Source of the DNA: Actinomycetes bacterium
GTDB taxonomy: Bacteria > Actinomycetota > Actinomycetes > Propionibacteriales > Propionibacteriaceae
Direction: 5' to 3'
Assembly: GCA_023442485.1 (NCBI GenBank)
Contig: JAEZZG010000064.1
Location: forward strand, 1-35,213
Length of the DNA stretch: 35,213 nucleotides
Part shown: positions 31,289 to 35,213 of the stretch, piece by piece
Layout: each line of letters opens with the position of its first letter
Position numbering within the stretch: position 1 is the first letter of the stretch
Program-made: the position numbers and the translations under genes
The notes under the pieces: generated by a model
Database searches by the model: none
What the model was told of the DNA's origin: nothing
Seen by the model: only the letters and a program-made list of their open reading frames with translations

Positions 31289-32848
31289 CTAGACCGGGAA
31301 GTTCCCGAGCTTCTTGGCGGGACGCGGAATCCGCTTGTTCTGCAACAACTCCAGGGCCCGAGCGACCTCGCGACGCGTATCGGCAGGATCGATGATGTCA
31401 TCGACCAAGCCACGCGAAGCGGCCATGTACGGGGTGGAGAAGGTCTCGCGGTATTCCTCAACCAGCTCTTCGCGACGAGTTGCCGGGTCCTCTGCGTTTT
31501 CGATCTCGCGCTTGAACACGACAGCAGCGGCACCCACGGCACCCCTCACAGCGATCTCAGCGCTCGGCCATGCGAACACAGCGACGGCACCGAGGTCCTT
31601 GTTACACATAGCCAGGTATGCGCCACCATAGGCCTTACGCAACACGACGGTGATCTTCGGGACGGTAGCTTCCGAGTAGGCCCACAGCATCTTCGCGCCG
31701 TGACGGATGATGCCGCCATGCTCCTGGGCGACACCGGGCAGGAAGCCAGGGACGTCGACGAGGTTGACCAGCGGGATGTTGAAGGCATTGCAGAAGTTGA
31801 TGAACCGGGCGCCCTTGTCAGAACAGTTGATGTCGAGAACACCCGACATCACCTGAGGCTGGTTCGCCACCACACCGACGGTGCGGCCACAGATGCGCGC
31901 GAAACCAACAACCAGGTTCTGTGCGTAACCGGCCTGGACCTCCAAGAAGTCGGCGTGGTCAACGATCTTGGCGATCACGTCACGCACGTCGTAGCCACGC
32001 TTAGCTTCGACCGGGACGATGTCACGCAAGGATTCGTCAGGCTCGACAACCAGGTCAGGGTCAACAACAGGCGGCAGCTCGGCGTTGTTCTGAGGCAAGA
32101 AGCTGAGCAACTTCTTGCAGATCAGCAGGGCCTGCTCGTCGTCATCGGCCACGAAGTGGGTCACACCAGAGCGGGCCATGTGAGCGTCAGCGCCACCCAA
32201 GGCGTCCTGGGTCACTTCCTCACCAGTCACCTGCTTGATCACGCCAGGGCCGGTGATGAACATGTGGGCCTTGCGGGTCTGAATGATGAAGTCAGTCAGA
32301 GCCGGGGAGTAGACCGCACCGCCAGCACACGGACCGGCGATCACCGAGATCTGCGGGACCACGCCGGACAGCTTCACGTTAGCGAAGAACACCTTGCCGT
32401 AGCCGGAAAGGGAGTCAATACCTTCCTGAACGCGGGCACCACCGGAGTCGTTGATGAAAACGAATGGGGCACCGTTCTTCAGGGCTTCTTCCATGGTGTC
32501 GACAACCTTCTGGTTGTGGGTTTCACCAGCGGAACCGCCAGCAACGGAGAAGTCCTGGCTCGCCAGGTAGACCGGACGGCCGCCGACTGCACCAGAGCCG
32601 GTCACCACACCGTCAGCCGGCATGACGGCCTTATCCATCCCGAAGTGGGTGGTGCGGTGCTTGCGGAACAGGCCGGTTTCTTGGAAGGAGTCACGATCAA
32701 CGAACTCTTCAACACGCTCGCGGGCAGTCTTCTTCCCCTTGGCGCGCTGCTTGTCGAGACGATCTGCCCCACCACCGAGACGAGTCGTTTCGCGGGCTTC
32801 CTTGAGTTGCTCAACCCGCTCAGCCATGGATAGTGGTTTCTTAGCCAT
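31289..32848 (-). CDS. Methylmalonyl-CoA carboxyltransferase 12S subunit
   Basis: The 12S subunit moves the carboxyl group from (S)-methylmalonyl-CoA to biotin, making propionyl-CoA. The 519-residue protein has the two crotonase-like halves of acyl-CoA carboxyltransferases, with GGSAGETHNQK, FINDSGGARVQEGIDSL, GPCAGGAVYSPALTDF, and, in the second half, VDVPGFLPGVAQEHGGIIRH and RKAYGGAYLAMCNKD. The ATG at 32848 is chosen because AGGAG stands at a good distance; GTG/ATG codons at 32854 and 32851 are in the same frame. It begins 3 bp after the 5S stop. PccB/MmdA-type decarboxylases are similar, but the adjacent 5S gene decides for the transcarboxylase. Confidence 0.96.
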   Translation of the reverse strand: MAKKPLSMAERVEQLKEARETTRLGGGADRLDKQRAKGKKTARERVEEFVDRDSFQETGLFRKHRTTHFGMDKAVMPADGVVTGSGAVGGRPVYLASQDFSVAGGSAGETHNQKVVDTMEEALKNGAPFVFINDSGGARVQEGIDSLSGYGKVFFANVKLSGVVPQISVIAGPCAGGAVYSPALTDFIIQTRKAHMFITGPGVIKQVTGEEVTQDALGGADAHMARSGVTHFVADDDEQALLICKKLLSFLPQNNAELPPVVDPDLVVEPDESLRDIVPVEAKRGYDVRDVIAKIVDHADFLEVQAGYAQNLVVGFARICGRTVGVVANQPQVMSGVLDINCSDKGARFINFCNAFNIPLVNLVDVPGFLPGVAQEHGGIIRHGAKMLWAYSEATVPKITVVLRKAYGGAYLAMCNKDLGAVAVFAWPSAEIAVRGAVGAAAVVFKREIENAEDPATRREELVEEYRETFSTPYMAASRGLVDDIIDPADTRREVARALELLQNKRIPRPAKKLGNFPV

Positions 32849-32850
32849 CA

Positions 32851-34368
32851 TCACTCCTCAGTCTTCTCGATGGTGACGGAATGTTCACGCCCACCCAGTT
32901 TCACCGTGTAGGTGATCGGGCCGGTAATCACCGGGCTCGCAGGAGCTCCTGCAGCAGCGGCAGCTTCAGCCTTCATCTGGGCCTCGGACTTGCCAACATT
33001 CTTTGGACCTTCATGCCGGGTGGTGAAGAACTTGGACGCAACCTGCGGGAACATCGCGTAGGTCAAGACGTCTTCAACGGAACCATCGAAGCCTTCCACC
33101 TTGGAGGCCTCATCGGACAGGCGATCCCATTCGGGCTCGAGCAAGTCCGCAGGACGGCACTCGATCGGGTCCTTCTTGGCTTGCTGCTGAGCGAGGGCGG
33201 TAACCTCTTCGTCACGCGGGGCCGGGGAGGCACCGTAGTAACCAAGCATCATGTCGGCGAATTCGCCGGTCATCCGCTTGTAGGGGCCCATCAACACGTT
33301 GAACACGGCCTGGGTGCCGACGATCTGGGAGGACGGGGTCACCAGTGGCGGGAAGCCTGCGGCTTCGCGAACCCGAGGAACCTCTTCCATCACTTCGTCG
33401 ATGCGATCTTCGGCACCTTGGGCGCGAAGCTGGGATTCCATATTGGACAACATGCCGCCCGGAATCTGCGAGGAGAAGATCTGGGTGTTGACCAGGGTCT
33501 TCGACTCGAATTCGGCATACTTCGGGCGAATCTTCTTGAAGTGGTCACGAATCTTGAGGACGTGTTCCATCTTCACCGAGGTGGTGTAGGGGGTGCCCTC
33601 GAGCATCTCGATCACGGATTCAGTCGGGTTGTGGCCTGGGCCAAGGGACATCGACGATACTGCGGCATCAACGACGTCAGCCCCAGCTTCGATGGCCTTC
33701 ATCAGAGCGACCTGGGTCACGCCAGTGGTGGAATGGCAGTGGACGGAGATCATGACGTCATCGCCGTAGGTTTCCTTGATTCCCTTGACGATGTCGTATG
33801 CAGGCTGCGGTTTGAGCAGTGCAGCCATATCCTTCAGAGCGATCGAGTCAGCGCCCATGTCGAGAAGCTGACCGGCGAGCTTGATATAGCCTTCGACGGT
33901 GTGAACCGGTGAAATGGTGTAGCAAATCGTGCCCTGAGCATGCTTGCCAGTCTTCTTGACGGCCTGCATTGCGTGTTCCAGGTTACGGGGATCGTTCATC
34001 GCGTCGAAGACACGGAACACGTCCATGCCGTTCTCAGCAGATTTCTCAACGAACTTGTCAACAACCTCGTCGTTGTAGTGACGATAGCCGAGCAGGTTCT
34101 GCCCACGAAGGAGCATCTGCAGGCGGGTGTTGGGCATCAGTTCCCGGAAAGTACGAAGCCTCTTCCATGGGTCTTCGTTGAGGAAACGGATGCAACTGTC
34201 ATAGGTTGCTCCACCCCAGCATTCAACCGACCAGTAGCCTGCGGCGTCGAGATCAGCACACGCATCGACCATGTCTTCCAAGGCCATACGTGTTGCCAAC
34301 AAGGACTGGTGGGCGTCGCGCGGGGCGAGCTCAGTGATGCCAATTTCTCGCTGACTCATGGTGTCCAT
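32851..34368 (-). CDS. Methylmalonyl-CoA carboxyltransferase 5S subunit
   Basis: The 5S subunit passes the carboxyl group from biotin to pyruvate, forming oxaloacetate for the Wood-Werkman cycle. The 505-residue protein starts with the TIM-barrel domain: RDAHQSLLATRM near residue 17 with the metal-binding aspartate, WGGATYDSCIRFLNEDPW, LLRGQNLLGYRHYND, then Lys179 in SIALKDMAALL, expected to be carbamylated, and His210/His212 in SVHCHSTTG as metal ligands. The C-terminal part is the biotin-interacting domain of the pyruvate carboxylase/OadA family. It lacks a fused biotin domain, as expected of 5S. A second ATG three codons on is a possible start. It is first in the operon. Confidence 0.96.
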   Translation of the reverse strand: MDTMSQREIGITELAPRDAHQSLLATRMALEDMVDACADLDAAGYWSVECWGGATYDSCIRFLNEDPWKRLRTFRELMPNTRLQMLLRGQNLLGYRHYNDEVVDKFVEKSAENGMDVFRVFDAMNDPRNLEHAMQAVKKTGKHAQGTICYTISPVHTVEGYIKLAGQLLDMGADSIALKDMAALLKPQPAYDIVKGIKETYGDDVMISVHCHSTTGVTQVALMKAIEAGADVVDAAVSSMSLGPGHNPTESVIEMLEGTPYTTSVKMEHVLKIRDHFKKIRPKYAEFESKTLVNTQIFSSQIPGGMLSNMESQLRAQGAEDRIDEVMEEVPRVREAAGFPPLVTPSSQIVGTQAVFNVLMGPYKRMTGEFADMMLGYYGASPAPRDEEVTALAQQQAKKDPIECRPADLLEPEWDRLSDEASKVEGFDGSVEDVLTYAMFPQVASKFFTTRHEGPKNVGKSEAQMKAEAAAAAGAPASPVITGPITYTVKLGGREHSVTIEKTEE

Positions 34369-34425
34369 CTTTTCACTTTCTCACCGCTGAGTCAGCTTAT
34401 GCGCGAAGTTGTCCATATTCTCGAC

Positions 34426-34556
34426 GTTGATCAACACCGATTCCCACTCTCAGAGAGGCTTTTGTCTCAGTGGCTGGGCGGTAAATCATCTGTCACACCC
34501 TCGTGGTTATTGATCAACTCCTATACTTGTCGGTGACTGGTTCCGGATCGTCACCG
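34426..34556. promoter_or_regulatory. Divergent control region between the transcarboxylase operon and dhaL
   Basis: The gap of about 320 bp holds GTTGATCAAC (34426-34435, perfect palindrome) and a second TTGATCAA (34510-34517), centres 83 bp apart. TATACT at 34522-34527 is a -10 candidate for plus-strand transcription. Just after it is a perfect 7-bp inverted repeat CGGTGAC/GTCACCG (34531-34537, 34550-34556). A 28-codon reading frame from the ATG at 34569 in the dhaL leader has only a weak GGTGG before it and is not annotated. Confidence 0.45.
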
Positions 34557-34690
34557 ACGCTGGTGGCTATGGTTGCGGACCGTCTCTGCCGATTCGCCAA
34601 AGTTGACGATCCCCGACGAGCAGGTGCCCTGCAGGATATCTGTGGTCGCGCCTGATACCCACGAACTCATACCCACGAAGAAGGTTGACG

Positions 34691-35213
34691 ATGACCGATA
34701 CTCTCGACGCCATTTGGGCCACCGATTGGATCACTCGAGCCGCCGCAGCGATTCACGAGAACCAAGACTACTTGATTGATCTGGACCGCCAGATTGGCGA
34801 CTCTGATCATGGCCTGAATATGAACCGAGGCTTCCAGGCTGCGATGGAGAAGATTTCAACTTCCGAGTTCGCCAGTGCCGCAGAGGTGCTCAAGGTTGTG
34901 GCCGCCTCGCTGATTTCTAAGGTCGGCGGAGCCTCGGGTCCGCTCTACGGCACGGCGTTTATGAGGGCGGCGAAAGCTGCTGAGTCTCCGCTTGACGGTG
35001 ACGGGGTATGCGCCCTCTTGGCTGCCTGCCTGAAGGGGATTCAAGACCGGGGTAAGGCCTCGGTTGGGGATAAGACCATGGTTGATGCTTGGACGCCTGC
35101 CGTCGAAGCTGCCCAAAACCACGCCGCCAACGGTCCGGTGGCGGCCTTGCGTGCCGCAGCCGACGCCGCCGCTGAGGGGGCGGCGGCTACTGAGCCGCTA
35201 GTGGCCAAGAAGG
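34691..35213 (+). CDS. dhaL: Dihydroxyacetone kinase subunit DhaL (3' end outside window)
   Basis: DhaL is the nucleotide-binding subunit of the PTS-dependent dihydroxyacetone kinase: ADP stays bound and is rephosphorylated by DhaM to phosphorylate DhaK-bound dihydroxyacetone. The 174 residues visible, of about 210 expected, are intact. DRQIGDSDHGLNMNRGF holds the magnesium-binding aspartates, SKVGGASGPLYGT the nucleotide loop, and VGDKTMVDAW a conserved helix start. GAAGAAGG stands well before the ATG at 34691. DhaK, which normally precedes DhaL, is not upstream here. A DhaL domain of an ATP-dependent enzyme is less likely, since this one begins as a free-standing protein. Confidence 0.9.
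   Translation, partial: MTDTLDAIWATDWITRAAAAIHENQDYLIDLDRQIGDSDHGLNMNRGFQAAMEKISTSEFASAAEVLKVVAASLISKVGGASGPLYGTAFMRAAKAAESPLDGDGVCALLAACLKGIQDRGKASVGDKTMVDAWTPAVEAAQNHAANGPVAALRAAADAAAEGAAATEPLVAKK

Noticed and set aside
31232..32833. Long plus-strand frame opposite the 12S gene
   Set aside because: It is a mirror frame of a highly expressed GC-rich gene; the 12S motifs on the minus strand are unambiguous.
32881..33912. Long plus-strand frame opposite the 5S gene
   Set aside because: Antisense shadow of the 5S coding sequence, with no motifs of its own.
34569..34655. 28-codon leader reading frame before dhaL
   Set aside because: Only a weak GGTGG precedes it and no regulatory logic is visible; left as a note.
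1..35213. CRISPR arrays, insertion sequences, integrases or prophage genes
   Set aside because: None seen; gene content is housekeeping and metabolic with no mobile-element signature.

Overview
The window is GC-rich and reads as an actinobacterium, most likely a member of the Propionibacteriaceae. The clearest sign is a complete biotin-dependent methylmalonyl-CoA carboxyltransferase (transcarboxylase) gene set at 30393-34368: the 5S and 12S subunits plus a biotin carrier. This enzyme is the hallmark of propionic-acid fermentation. CarD, a DUF4032 protein, a shared-type sugar ABC ATPase and several candidate leaderless starts also fit Actinobacteria. Genus cannot be settled by eye.

Layout. 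1-4800: tRNA-Thr(UGU), a SAM methyltransferase, an MMPL-family exporter and a DedA-like membrane protein. 4883-9426: the minus-strand tryptophan operon trpE-G-D-C-F, tightly coupled by 1-4 bp overlaps between E/G, G/D and D/C, without trpB or trpA. Its leader (9506-9823) carries what reads as a transcriptional T-box riboswitch: a Stem I specifier loop showing UGG (Trp), an antiterminator with UGGC (matching a G discriminator base), and a competing terminator with a T-run. 10270-11337: a secreted, probably wall-anchored surface protein with a duplicated cysteine-bounded domain. 11802-12896: a lone MsiK/UgpC-type sugar ABC ATPase behind a perfect 16-bp palindrome. 12979-16254: a DUF4032 kinase-like protein whose conserved N-terminus has no ordinary start codon, a small hypothetical protein, and a lipoprotein polysaccharide deacetylase.

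16566-20477: cysS-rlmB followed by a long-form glyA. 20548-23181: a Tat-exported DMSO-reductase-type molybdoenzyme catalytic subunit with no electron-transfer or membrane-anchor partner in view. 23407-26571: a divergent pair, a DUF2207 membrane protein and a YpfJ-like zinc metallopeptidase. 26612-28334: carD-ispD-ispF. 28568-30226: divergent gpmA and a short-chain dehydrogenase. 30393-34368: the transcarboxylase operon, transcribed 5S, 12S, a 78-residue protein, biotin carrier. 34691-end: dhaL, cut by the window edge.

The two most notable observations are the biotin carrier, which has two complete biotinyl domains, each with its own AMKM lysine, where the classical 1.3S subunit has one, and the Trp-specific T-box in front of a trp operon that lacks the synthase genes. 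All family assignments rest on motif recognition by eye; no database search was run.
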